64,000 nt of DNA from Chloracidobacterium sp. (GTDB lineage Bacteria > Acidobacteriota > Blastocatellia > Pyrinomonadales > Pyrinomonadaceae), in assembly GCA_016706275.1 (NCBI GenBank), contig JADJJY010000003.1, forward strand, positions 736,817-800,816. Direction: 5' to 3'. The notes below the pieces were generated by a model. The model was given only the letters and a program-made list of their open reading frames with translations, made no database searches and had not been told where the DNA came from. This document shows positions 35,551 to 44,166 of the stretch, piece by piece. Made by a program: the position numbers and the translations under genes. Numbering within the stretch: the stretch's first letter is position 1; every line of letters starts with the position of its first letter.

Positions 35551-37053
35551 CTACATCGCCTCCACACGTTGTTTTAGATAGTCTTTGACGACCAGCGTCG
35601 CCTTACAATCGTCCTCGTTATACTCAAGCACACGCTTGAGCAGAGCCTCGTTCCCGGTCGTCAGATATTCGTTATACCACTGTATCGAAAGTGCTCCGGA
35701 TGGCGTTTCGTCACGCCATTTAAAACCTAAATACTGCGCGATCGCCTTGATGCCGTAGCTGCCCAAAGGCCAATCAGTGCTCTTGATAATAAAATCACTG
35801 TAAAGGTCGATCATGTTCGCTCTGACAAACAAAGCGTCGAGAGCCTCTTCGGTAATGACATCCGGATATTTCCGCTGCAGCTGGCGGTAGGTCGTCCGCT
35901 CGTACGCCGAATAGTAATAGATCGCAACATCGTCCGGGTCGAACGACAGCATAAAATCGATCGAGCGTTTCCAAAACTCACGTTCGTTCTCCGGCGATAT
36001 CTCGGTCGCAGTAAAATGCTCAAACCGCTCGCCATCGCGGTCGCGGACCCAAAAACCGTGCAGATAAACAAAATCCTGCGTCGGGTCGGTCTCGATGTCA
36101 AAGAAAAGCTCGGTTCCGACATCCGGGAAATCGAATCGATCATACATCACCGGGTCGCCGCCCGATTTGAGCAGACGTCCGCGGGCGATCATCTTGGCCA
36201 GCGTCGATTCGCCAATGCCCTTGAGAAACGCCTTGTCCGCTTTTTTCCGAGCGACGATCGCGTCAAGGTCGCGTCCGATCAGATCGTCGATACGGCCCGA
36301 TTCCAGGCTCCGGCGGATAGTATCGCGAGCCGTCCGCCCGACGTAAAAAAGCTGCGTCAGATCGTCGTTTTCCTTTGCCCAACTCTTACACGAGGCGTAC
36401 CAGCCGCAGTCCTTACACGAGCCGCACATCGCCGGATCGTTTTGCAGCTTATCGCGAAGAGCCGCCTCGACATCCGCGCGGATGCGGTGGTAAAGCTCCC
36501 ACATCGTCTCCGGCGTGCGTGCCCCCATCGGTGCGTCCAGAAAATACTCGACACGCTCGCCCGTCTTATCAATTACAAAAGCCCGACGCGATGAATTGAG
36601 GCCTTTTTTATTGAGAATATCGGCATATAGCGCGAGCTGAACTCCGTACTCTTTTTTGGGTTTGCCGTCGCTGATGTCATCGCCGCCCTCACCCGCGGAG
36701 CCCGATTTGATCTCAATCGGCACATATTCGCCGTCGATAAATTGCAGCAGATCGGGTATGCCAAACAGATTGCCGTGGGCGAGCGTTCCCTGATAGATAT
36801 ACTCAACTCGATTGCTAAGTGCCGCGTTCGTTTGAGCGATACGCTCGGATTCGGTGCCCTTACCGCAATCGACATACTCAAAACCGAACCCCGCGACGAC
36901 ATCGGCCTCGTGCTGTATGCCGCGATCCCAAAGCAGTTTCAAAAACGGATTGGCCTCACCGACAAACTCAGCTTTCGGGCCATGATTATCACGCCACACC
37001 TTATGCACACAGCGCATGTGATCGAGCAATAGTGACGGCGTGATTATTGACAT
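35551..37053 (-). CDS. TM0106-family RecB-like nuclease with RNase H-like domain
   Basis: A 500-residue protein with two nuclease-type modules. The N-terminal PD-(D/E)xK-like part (about residues 1-240) has the motif VPIEIKSGSAGEGG and a cysteine cluster CGSCKDCGWYASCKSWA that could hold a metal cluster, as in RecB-Cas4-like nucleases. The C-terminal YprB-type RNase H-like domain has the DxE motif in LFFDIETDPTQDFVYLHGFW and a final acidic EYNEDDCKATLVVKDYLK. This is the TM0106/TIGR03491 plan from memory. The function is probably in DNA repair or nucleic acid turnover. Confidence 0.87.
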   Translation of the reverse strand: MSIITPSLLLDHMRCVHKVWRDNHGPKAEFVGEANPFLKLLWDRGIQHEADVVAGFGFEYVDCGKGTESERIAQTNAALSNRVEYIYQGTLAHGNLFGIPDLLQFIDGEYVPIEIKSGSAGEGGDDISDGKPKKEYGVQLALYADILNKKGLNSSRRAFVIDKTGERVEYFLDAPMGARTPETMWELYHRIRADVEAALRDKLQNDPAMCGSCKDCGWYASCKSWAKENDDLTQLFYVGRTARDTIRRSLESGRIDDLIGRDLDAIVARKKADKAFLKGIGESTLAKMIARGRLLKSGGDPVMYDRFDFPDVGTELFFDIETDPTQDFVYLHGFWVRDRDGERFEHFTATEISPENEREFWKRSIDFMLSFDPDDVAIYYYSAYERTTYRQLQRKYPDVITEEALDALFVRANMIDLYSDFIIKSTDWPLGSYGIKAIAQYLGFKWRDETPSGALSIQWYNEYLTTGNEALLKRVLEYNEDDCKATLVVKDYLKQRVEAM

Positions 37054-37131
37054 TGTAGTTTGGCCTTGCGAACGATTACGCAGATTTTACCCGACTTTCT
37101 GCATTGGCGAAAGCAGCGCGGGCAATTGCGC

Positions 37132-37160
37132 TTGACATCTACAGACGGAATTTCTAATCT
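37132..37160 (+). promoter_or_regulatory. Promoter of tRNA-Asn
   Basis: TTGACA (37132-37137), a 17-base spacer, then TAATCT (37155-37160), about 36 bases before the tRNA. The -35 is perfect and the -10 is fair. Confidence 0.7.
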
Positions 37161-37195
37161 TTATGTTCGCCTTCGTTCTCGTCGGCGTGCCATAT

Positions 37196-37270
<75 letters not shown>

Positions 37271-37286
37271 ATTAAATCAACAAGTT

Positions 37287-37317
37287 AGCCCGTCAACGTT
37301 TGACGGGCTTTTGTTGT
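37287..37317 (+). terminator. Terminator of tRNA-Asn
   Basis: AGCCCGTCAA (37287-37296) pairs with TTGACGGGCT (37300-37309) around CGT and is followed by TTTGTTGTTT. It is a strong Rho-independent terminator. The excisionase-like gene converges on it from the right. Confidence 0.9.
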
Positions 37318-37329
37318 TTATCTATAAAG

Positions 37330-37533
37330 TTATCTATGACAACAGAGGTTATCTTCGCGATATCTAACGCTGTTGTTGGACCTCGCAATTGCCAGGTAGG
37401 GCAACAAATGCTTTTCTTTGGAATACAGGACGCGGAAGCCGACGCGGAAAAATCCGATAAGTCCTGCGTTTCGCTTGCGGAGAAGGGTCACCTTGGAAAT
37501 CCCGAGGAACTGCGAAGCTTCCGCCTCACTCAA
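37330..37533 (-). CDS. Excisionase-like small HTH protein
   Basis: A 67-residue MerR/Xis-like winged helix: MSEAEASQFLGISKVTLLRK is the helix-turn-helix and NAGLIGFFRVGFRVLYSKE the wing. This is the usual size and pattern of excisionases (HTH_17) that set recombination direction. It is the last gene of the long minus-strand operon, 12 bases after the recombinase C-terminal protein, and nearest to the island border. The role in excision is inferred. Confidence 0.75.
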   Translation of the reverse strand: MSEAEASQFLGISKVTLLRKRNAGLIGFFRVGFRVLYSKEKHLLPYLAIARSNNSVRYREDNLCCHR

Positions 37534-37544
37534 TAATGGCTCGA

Positions 37545-38207
37545 CTACGTCAGGTGAATCTTCGGAATCGGTATCGGGTTCGTGCCGGGTTTCGGCACTG
37601 GGTTCCGAACGTTGCTCAAGTGTTGGTGCTCAACGATCAGTCGCTTATTGACGTCTGACAATAAGGCCCACCGTTCACCTACCCGATGCCCCCCAAAGGT
37701 AAGGGACTCGATCTGTGACGCAAAGATGTATTCAAGATCCTCCTGAGGGATCTTAAAACGACATGTCGAGCAGACATATTTATTCGACTTCGAAGGAATG
37801 TTCATAGCCCCGCCGCATGAGCAGCGCGTGCGCCCAGCAAAAGTATTGGCCGGCTGCTTTCCCTCACGAACGCTAAGCAGACGATTGGCACGCTCCCAGA
37901 TGTCGAGGCCTACGATCGGATCAACATTCACCTGTATGCCAACCTCGTTACGGAATCCCTTCGCTGTTGTATCTCTTAGAAGCCGGTCGATCGCCATATC
38001 CGAGAAATCCGCTCCACTGCGAGTTCTATAGCCAAGATCGTTTAGCATCTTGGCCACGGTTCGCTTTCTGCGATGCCTCAAAAAAAGGTCAAAGATGAGG
38101 CGACGTACCGGAGCCTCTTTCTCGTCAATTTCGAGGCAGCCATCTCGCCACATATACCCGAACGGTGCGGCACCTCCGCGCGATCTGACTGATTCATTCT
38201 CGGTCAC
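37545..38207 (-). CDS. Serine-recombinase C-terminal protein without catalytic domain
   Basis: A 220-residue protein corresponding to the middle and end of a large serine recombinase. It has the Recombinase domain (AAPFGYMWRDGCLEIDEKEA, MLNDLGYRTRSGADFSDMAI) and a zinc ribbon (RCSCGGAMNIPSKSNKYVC plus CSTC). The N-terminal resolvase domain with its catalytic serine is absent, and the upstream gene overlaps its start by 4 bases (ATGA-type coupling), so this is not a simple truncation. It may bind att sites without cutting, as architecture or directionality factor. Compare the full-length recombinase at 48630. Confidence 0.8.
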   Translation of the reverse strand: MTENESVRSRGGAAPFGYMWRDGCLEIDEKEAPVRRLIFDLFLRHRRKRTVAKMLNDLGYRTRSGADFSDMAIDRLLRDTTAKGFRNEVGIQVNVDPIVGLDIWERANRLLSVREGKQPANTFAGRTRCSCGGAMNIPSKSNKYVCSTCRFKIPQEDLEYIFASQIESLTFGGHRVGERWALLSDVNKRLIVEHQHLSNVRNPVPKPGTNPIPIPKIHLT

Positions 38208-39967
38208 TTTGAAACCTCCGACCCCAGAATCTCGGCAATAGTTCCCTTTATCAGTTCCGCTGCGGAAGGTGTTGCATCCGCGTACGAGGTGTGGATCCTA
38301 TACCCCTTGACCTTTGCATCACCAGACACGTCAGGATTATCCGAACAAAGTCGTTCGAGATATAAATGAAAATCATCAGGCTTAAGAAATGCCACGGCCT
38401 CAATTTGATCGGCACCGATAGTTGAGGCCGCCAACCCCTCGATGTCGTTTAGGTGCTGTTCGTTGACCGAGAGTACGATCACCCTGTCATATCCAGAGCT
38501 CAGACACTTCTGTATGCTCTGAACCTCGTACTCGACCGTGTTTGTGACTGCGACTTCGCAGGCGACCTTTATGGCACCGTTCTCAAGGGCGACGTCGATC
38601 CGGCCGATACCACCGAAGACCTGCTTTTCAACCGTCGCTATAAAGCCGTACTTCTCAGCGATCCGCTTTACGATCTTTTGCAAGTACTGATGTTCGCTTG
38701 CGTTTCCATCGGTCGGTTCCAGCGAGTTGACCTTTGATGACCGGGTATAAGTCGTCGAGGGCTCAGGCGGTGATACTGCTGCCTTTATTGTAATTGTCGG
38801 CTTTCGCGTCCGCGAGGCTTCCTCTTCTGCCGCACTCCGAGAGATCGCATATCTCGAACGCGACAGGTTCAGTATTTTGGATCGTTTCGCTTCAAGCCGA
38901 GCGTCGTCCATCTTTCCTGGATCACTGGTCTTCAAGTTGAAATCATTGTCCGCTCTTTCAACGCGAGCGATCGCTTCGCCGATACCGAGATTCTGCAGGT
39001 CCGCGGCATCGAAATAAGAAAAGCCGCCGGCGAAGCGATCGGCATCAGCATCGCCTAGCCGGAAACAGATCCGCGTATAACAGTTCGCAATAACGCTCGC
39101 CGCGACCTCCTGACTCTGACTTTGTACTTGACGAAATCCCTGGTGACTAAGCGACAAACCGATGTTGTATTTGCGGATTCCAGACAGGATCGGTTCGATG
39201 CTCGGCCCGACAAAGTTGTGAAACTCGTCGAGATATATCGCGAAGCATGGCCGGGTCGTTGTGTCCTGACGACTAAGCGCGATCTGGTGGAGCTTTGTCA
39301 CTATCAAGGTGCCGAGCAGATGGGCGTTCTCAACCCCAATCATGCCTTGCGAAAGTTTCACAAGTAAGACTTTGCGATCATCCATTATCGAGCGGAAGTC
39401 GAGCTTATTGTTTTTCTGACAGACGATGTGACGAATGATTCGCTGACGCAGAAACTGATCGAGCCGGATAAGGATTGACGCCTGCGGCTTTCCAGCGACG
39501 AGCGGAAACTCGTTGGTCCAGAAATATCTGACCTCGTCGTCCTTAACCGAATGTAGAAATTCCTCGCGAAAGGATTTTTCGACAAGGAAGCGCTTTAGGT
39601 CGAGCAAGGTGCCGCCCCGGTCGCTTTCAAGTATCGCGAGAACCGCATTCGCAAGCGTTGCGTCCATTACGTCGCCCCAGCTCGTTGCCATGCGCCTGAA
39701 CGCTGCGACAAGATCGGAAGCTATCAGCGTCTTTTCAAGATCGCTGTGCGCCTGCATGACGTTAAAGCCTATGGGGAACTCGGTATCGGAAGGGTCAAAC
39801 AGGATCGCATCGTCGATCCGGGAGTCAGGCAGGTTCGAGCAGACCGCATCTATCAGATCGCCGGCCGGATCGATCACACACAGGCCTCTGCCAGCCTCGA
39901 GGTCCTGTTTGATGCAGTTCAACAGCAAACTCGACTTACCCGAACCGGTGCTTCCGATGATATGCAC
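38204..39967 (-). CDS. HerA/TraD-like ATPase, main part
   Basis: A 587-residue P-loop ATPase related to VirD4/TraD coupling proteins and HerA. Walker A HIIGSTGSGKSSLLLN sits at the very start, Walker B in FAIYLDEFHNFVGPS, and the sensor-like SLSHQGFRQVQSQS follows. The C-terminal ~200 residues carry a restriction-endonuclease-like domain: EKQVFGGIGRIDVALENGAI followed by KVACEVAVTNTVEYEVQSI has the D..ExA/K look of PD-(D/E)xK folds. The only start is GTG 39967, which would begin one residue before the P-loop. More likely it is the C-terminal part of one protein with the 40017-41231 frame, broken by one extra base near the C5 run 40030-40034. Confidence 0.82.
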   Translation of the reverse strand: MHIIGSTGSGKSSLLLNCIKQDLEAGRGLCVIDPAGDLIDAVCSNLPDSRIDDAILFDPSDTEFPIGFNVMQAHSDLEKTLIASDLVAAFRRMATSWGDVMDATLANAVLAILESDRGGTLLDLKRFLVEKSFREEFLHSVKDDEVRYFWTNEFPLVAGKPQASILIRLDQFLRQRIIRHIVCQKNNKLDFRSIMDDRKVLLVKLSQGMIGVENAHLLGTLIVTKLHQIALSRQDTTTRPCFAIYLDEFHNFVGPSIEPILSGIRKYNIGLSLSHQGFRQVQSQSQEVAASVIANCYTRICFRLGDADADRFAGGFSYFDAADLQNLGIGEAIARVERADNDFNLKTSDPGKMDDARLEAKRSKILNLSRSRYAISRSAAEEEASRTRKPTITIKAAVSPPEPSTTYTRSSKVNSLEPTDGNASEHQYLQKIVKRIAEKYGFIATVEKQVFGGIGRIDVALENGAIKVACEVAVTNTVEYEVQSIQKCLSSGYDRVIVLSVNEQHLNDIEGLAASTIGADQIEAVAFLKPDDFHLYLERLCSDNPDVSGDAKVKGYRIHTSYADATPSAAELIKGTIAEILGSEVSK

Positions 39968-40016
39968 GTGACGAGTTCGCTGTTCGTCCGAAAGCGTCGC
40001 GAGACGCGTATGTCCA

Positions 40017-41231
40017 TCATGGAATATTTCCCCCGAGGGTCAGCGTGTGCCCGGCCGCAAGCTGGGGTAAGCCTTTTGTCTTTGATGCCGAACGGGTCAA
40101 CTTATCAGTTCTTACGGATGAAGTCGGCAGGTGGACCAGCGACGCTAGTTCAGAGGTATTCAGCAGAAAGCCGCTTCGATAATTGGTGCGTGAGAAGAAC
40201 GAGAGCCGATGATCGTTTTGGTTGTATCCATCCGAGTTGAGAGCTATCAACTCATTGCTGCGTGGATTGCTAAACTGCCGAAGGCTTCCGCCGATCTGCC
40301 GAATCAAGGTCCAGGAGCGTTCGAGCGTTAAAGACTGGATGATCAGACGAACGGACGTTGCGAACAGCGGCGTTGAAAACTTTTCCTTTACCGATGCAGC
40401 ATAGCTCGGATTAAGTTCGTTGAGCATTTTCCGCTGCTCCGGGTCGGACTGTACCGCACGCAGAGTGTCGCTCCACGGCGATCTCGCAGGGACGAAAAGA
40501 ACTTGGAATGCCGCACGGTCATCGGTCATAAGCGGCACGAACGATCCGATAAGGGAGCCTAACGGATCGGGGTTAAAGTTGCGAAATTCGCGCAGTGGAA
40601 GCAGAAAGCTGCTCGATAACGCAAAATCGGCGATCGCGGTTGGTAACGGTCTTTCAAATTGTGTTTTTAGAAATCCGTCCCGCGGCGCGATGGTGACGGT
40701 CGGCATTATCGTTTTCCATTGTGTGGTTACATGGGTTGCGACCGTATTACTGCAGGCAAGCTGGATCGATGTTGCCGTTCCGTCACCGTATATTTCAAAG
40801 GCGACAGGCTCCGTGAAATGGCCAAGCGATAGCAGTAATTGCTCGGCAACACTAGCGTTCACATCGAGCTCACGGGGAAGCTGAAGGTGGAGTTCTGTGA
40901 TCGGGTCCGTTCGGTAGTATGCGGGCGGACGGGCCGCTGACTGACCGCTTGGTATCAGGGAAGCTCCTCGCGGGGCGGCGTCGCGAGGGACGCTTCCCCG
41001 GGTTAAGAGTCTCCGGATCCCGCCGGAAGTGCGGGCATCGTCGTTGACCTGTCGCTGCGGCGCGGCCTCCGTCGTTATTCTCCTAAAGGGCGGTTCGAGC
41101 TCAACGGCCACATCCCACAGGTCCCAGCCTCGCCCGGGACGCTCCCAGGCGTTGAAGGCGTTAGCCCACGCCTGTATTTGCTGCTGATCGATGTAGTCCA
41201 AAGGTCGTGCTCCATTACCGATAAAATTCAC
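40017..41231 (-). CDS. N-terminal part of the HerA/TraD-like ATPase
   Basis: A 404-residue frame directly upstream of, and overlapping the extension of, the ATPase. It holds no P-loop. It has stretches typical of the N-terminal half of large conjugation-type ATPases: ELHLQLPRELDVNASVAEQL, VAFEIYGDGTATSIQLAC, LREFRNFNPDPLGSLIGSFV and RAAFQVLFVPARSPWSDTL. It ends AAGHTLTLGGNIP then stop. Removing one base of the adjacent run continues as HDGHTRLATLSDEQRTRHVH into the P-loop. The intact protein would be about 1,000 residues. It overlaps the upstream membrane-protein gene by 17 bases. Confidence 0.75.
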   Translation of the reverse strand: MNFIGNGARPLDYIDQQQIQAWANAFNAWERPGRGWDLWDVAVELEPPFRRITTEAAPQRQVNDDARTSGGIRRLLTRGSVPRDAAPRGASLIPSGQSAARPPAYYRTDPITELHLQLPRELDVNASVAEQLLLSLGHFTEPVAFEIYGDGTATSIQLACSNTVATHVTTQWKTIMPTVTIAPRDGFLKTQFERPLPTAIADFALSSSFLLPLREFRNFNPDPLGSLIGSFVPLMTDDRAAFQVLFVPARSPWSDTLRAVQSDPEQRKMLNELNPSYAASVKEKFSTPLFATSVRLIIQSLTLERSWTLIRQIGGSLRQFSNPRSNELIALNSDGYNQNDHRLSFFSRTNYRSGFLLNTSELASLVHLPTSSVRTDKLTRSASKTKGLPQLAAGHTLTLGGNIP

Positions 41232-41910
41232 GCAGTAGCGGGCGCTGCTCGGCTTGTGTTAGCGGCCGCACGCCCCGGTTTGCGAGTATGTTCGTGGCCT
41301 CAACGACACAGCCCCGGATAGCCTGCTCCAGTGCGTCATAGATATCGGTCCTGTAGAAGGTCGGGGGCGAGATCATCCGCTCGATAATGAACCCGCAGTA
41401 CGGTATCTCGAACAAGATCATCGATAACCGCGATGGCATCGCAGCGTATCGCCAGGACACAAGCAGGCCTGTGCCCACCGGGACTGCACTGATGAAACAA
41501 ACGGCGTCCCGGTACTTCAGCAGCACGTAGGTGCGACGTGTTGACAGGAGATGCCACTCAAGGCGAGACACGCGTGAGATCTGTATTCCGATGATAGGAC
41601 GCCGCGTGAACACGTCGTCGATTGCCTGATAGAGCTCAAGTGGTGAGACCGGATAACGCTCGAAGAATAGCTGGTGCCTTCGGTAATCAGGACGGGTATT
41701 ATTAACTGCGTTGAATAACCATCGGCCGGTTTGGTTTAAGGCACGGAAGGGTGTTATGAAGATCAGCCTGAGAATTCCCCGGACCGCACGCCGAATTAGC
41801 GGATTACGTGGCAGCAGGTGCTGTCCGAGCCATGACATAGCAAACGCGATAATCACCAGCGCAAGAACCAGCGACAAGCATGACAGCAGCGATGCAGACC
41901 CATTATCCAT
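41215..41910 (-). CDS. Membrane protein of the Ub-like cassette operon
   Basis: A 231-residue protein with an N-terminal span (LSLVLALVIIAFAMSWLG), a second hydrophobic stretch (AVRGILRLIFITPFRAL), and a cytoplasmic-type domain rich in arginine (IQISRVSRLEWHLLSTRRTY, GLLVSWRYAAMPSRLSMIL). No family was recognised. It starts 3 bases after the preceding small gene and overlaps the HerA N-terminal gene. Constant spacing suggests it anchors the ATPase or its substrate to the membrane; this is inference. Confidence 0.65.
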   Translation of the reverse strand: MDNGSASLLSCLSLVLALVIIAFAMSWLGQHLLPRNPLIRRAVRGILRLIFITPFRALNQTGRWLFNAVNNTRPDYRRHQLFFERYPVSPLELYQAIDDVFTRRPIIGIQISRVSRLEWHLLSTRRTYVLLKYRDAVCFISAVPVGTGLLVSWRYAAMPSRLSMILFEIPYCGFIIERMISPPTFYRTDIYDALEQAIRGCVVEATNILANRGVRPLTQAEQRPLLREFYR

Positions 41911-41913
41911 TTC

Positions 41914-42279
41914 TCAGTGCGTAAGGTTAAACGCCTCCGTAAGCATGTGTTCAACAAATGTGTAAGCATCGCCAAACGTCGATGCTGGCTTTTCGAAGTG
42001 GAGCCTGAACCATTTCCCGCCAGGCGTTAGGAGCTGCATACATCGGCCGTGCCTGTGCTTTCCTATGTACAGCGGCGGGTCGTAGAGATAAACCTCGGCG
42101 GTCCTCTGATTTCTAAGAGCTATTTGGCCGAGCACAAAGTCCTGGATCTTTCCCGCCCGGTCATAGATAAGAAATCGTCCCTTAAAGGCTTTGAAACCCC
42201 CGCTGTCATCCTCGTACCAGTCAAAAGGGCCAACGCGGTTTTCGAAAAACATTGTCACTTTCCTGCTCATTGCTCCCAT
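41914..42279 (-). CDS. Uncharacterised protein after the E1-like gene
   Basis: The start is placed at ATG 42279, six bases behind GTGGAGG, giving 121 residues. Features are MFFENRVGPFDWYEDDSGGF, then QIALRNQRTAEVYLYDPPLY and CMQLLTPGGKWFRLHFEKPA. The pattern is mixed alpha/beta with no known motif. It lies 22 bases from the E1-like gene and 3 bases from the membrane-protein gene. It could be the system's specificity factor or substrate adaptor; nothing in the sequence proves that. Confidence 0.6.
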   Translation of the reverse strand: MGAMSRKVTMFFENRVGPFDWYEDDSGGFKAFKGRFLIYDRAGKIQDFVLGQIALRNQRTAEVYLYDPPLYIGKHRHGRCMQLLTPGGKWFRLHFEKPASTFGDAYTFVEHMLTEAFNLTH

Positions 42280-42301
42280 CAGAAACCTCCACAAGGACTT
42301 G

Positions 42302-43165
42302 CTAGCCGCAGACAACGCATCCCGGCCGTTTTCGGATCATGCCGATCCGGTCGGGTGCGATACCTGTAAGGTCGGCTTCACGCCAGTTGAACGGCTTAAG
42401 ATCGCCCCACCCCATCAACGCTCTATGAGCAAAAAAGATCGTGAAACCAGCCATCATAAAGCAGCTGGAAATGATCGCCGACGCGCATGGCATAATGCGG
42501 TCAGGGTCAAGGTTCGGCAACGCACACCACAGACAGGGCTCTAACGGCGACCCGCTTTGAAGGAAGACGTTGCCGCGCATTCCATCACGGCTCAGCATCG
42601 AGAAGATAGCGGGTTTGCCCCGCCGTCGCGCTTCACGCGCAACCTGAAGACGGCATTCGTTGTTGTCGACACCCGCGATGATCAGGTCTGCAGGGATGGT
42701 GTATTTTTCGATCGCCTCATCAAATGGCAGGCCAATACCAGTCACATCAGCACCTCCGACAGCGTGTGTGGCCACATGCTGAGCGAGCCGTTTTGCTTTC
42801 AGCTGACCCAGGTCATCGCCCAAAAAAAATTGCCTCGATAGGTTTGTGCGGTCAACGATATCACCGTCGAGCAACGTCATTACTTTCGATCCACTCCGGG
42901 CCATGCGCACAAAAACTGCACCGTTAAGACCGCCGCACCCGACTCCCAGGATTCGAGAGCCTTCCAACAGTTTCTGGTCGTGGGCCGGTATGCCGTCGTG
43001 GCGTGCAAAAAGTCCGGGCTCTAACGGATGTGTCGAGGGCACCTCGTCCGCATGCACCAACTCAAGTGGGTCGCCGAGCTCCAGAAGCGATTCCGGAAAA
43101 TCATCGAGTGGGCCCGCATCTTCATCAGCGGTCGTGTTTATCATGCTTTCAAATGGATCCTGCAT
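42302..43165 (-). CDS. E1-like ThiF-family adenylyltransferase
   Basis: A 287-residue E1-type enzyme that should adenylate the C-terminus of the neighbouring ubiquitin-like protein. Seen are the nucleotide loop ILGVGCGGLNGAVFVRMA, the DGDIVDRTNLSRQF motif with Asp, Asn and Arg that bind ATP and Mg, the Lys in GQLKAKRLAQH, LIIAGVDNNECRL, and two CxxC pairs (CLWC about residue 210 and CVVC near the end) that form the structural zinc site of MoeB/ThiF/E1 proteins. Candidate thioester cysteines lie in CASAIISSC. An acidic ~45-residue N-terminal extension precedes the core. It lies 5 bases after the JAB gene. Confidence 0.88.
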   Translation of the reverse strand: MQDPFESMINTTADEDAGPLDDFPESLLELGDPLELVHADEVPSTHPLEPGLFARHDGIPAHDQKLLEGSRILGVGCGGLNGAVFVRMARSGSKVMTLLDGDIVDRTNLSRQFFLGDDLGQLKAKRLAQHVATHAVGGADVTGIGLPFDEAIEKYTIPADLIIAGVDNNECRLQVAREARRRGKPAIFSMLSRDGMRGNVFLQSGSPLEPCLWCALPNLDPDRIMPCASAIISSCFMMAGFTIFFAHRALMGWGDLKPFNWREADLTGIAPDRIGMIRKRPGCVVCG

Positions 43166-43170
43166 TGTAT

Positions 43171-44121
43171 TTATACCTCCAATTTATAGATATGTTCGCG
43201 GGCGGATACCGATACAACACCGTCCCCGGTGATCGAGACCGCGATCGTACCGGTATCGAGCGCCGTTCCCCAAAAACGCAAATACCGATCGGCGACCATG
43301 ATTGCGGATACAAGATCCGTAGAGTAGTTCTTGAGCCAGTCCGCGTGCTGCCGCAGATCGATCGTGCTCGGGTGGGTAGCTCCTGGGCCGCTGCCCGGAT
43401 GCGAATGTATCCAGAGAGCGAAATAGGTTCCGCTCTGCGACATCGCTATAAGGGCCTGGCCAAGAAGACCGGGATCCGCCTTGACGCCGCCCGGGCTTGC
43501 GATACCGGTCACATCGAACAACGCCTCGACTGCGACCCGTCCGGCCGAACGACGGCCCGCTCCCACGATCATTCGCTCGGCCGGAAAGAGAGATTGCCTC
43601 AGCCCAAACATCATTGCCGAGGGCAACTCCATGACCGGCCCTTGGGCTTTCCTTTCGACACTTTGAACGGGCGACGGCGATACGGCCTCGGGTTTATTAG
43701 CATGACCTTTAACACCGAAGGTGCTCTGGATCTCCTGACTCGCAGCAAACAGCAGATTCCCGGTTTTGTTTGCGATATTCTTAGCACGATCGCCGATCGC
43801 ACCGGCTCGGATCAGTTTTTGTGTGTTACTCAACTGAGTCGCGATGACGGTCGCTGCCGCCTGCGGAGCCACGGGTTCGTTTGCGTTGTAGAGACGCCGG
43901 ATGGTGGTGTGACATTCCGTCAAATTCTCAATAACGGTCTGCACGCTCTCGTTCTGTTCCGGATCGAGACACGAAGCGGTACTAACAAATGAGAGGCTGT
44001 CGTTCCACTCCTTACGCAGCTCTTGCTCGACGTTTTTCAAGGAACCGCGGGCGTCGTCGCGTTTATCGGATCTTAGGATTTGCAGAGCCTTTTCAGGAAA
44101 TTTTTTGATCTGTTCCAACAT
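43171..44121 (-). CDS. JAB/JAMM metalloprotease (deubiquitinase-like)
   Basis: A 316-residue protein. The first ~140 residues are helical and without known motif. The C-terminal part is a JAB/MPN domain with the JAMM zinc motif: WIHSHPGSGPGATHPSTIDL supplies the two His, Ser and Asp, and the Glu is probably in the strand near AERMIVG. In bacterial ubiquitin-like systems such enzymes mature the modifier or remove it from targets. It is located between the E2-like and E1-like genes. Confidence 0.87.
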   Translation of the reverse strand: MLEQIKKFPEKALQILRSDKRDDARGSLKNVEQELRKEWNDSLSFVSTASCLDPEQNESVQTVIENLTECHTTIRRLYNANEPVAPQAAATVIATQLSNTQKLIRAGAIGDRAKNIANKTGNLLFAASQEIQSTFGVKGHANKPEAVSPSPVQSVERKAQGPVMELPSAMMFGLRQSLFPAERMIVGAGRRSAGRVAVEALFDVTGIASPGGVKADPGLLGQALIAMSQSGTYFALWIHSHPGSGPGATHPSTIDLRQHADWLKNYSTDLVSAIMVADRYLRFWGTALDTGTIAVSITGDGVVSVSAREHIYKLEV

Positions 44122-44166
44122 AATGTTTTACCTCTTCTTATTGCCGTCTATCTGTTATTGATGGAT

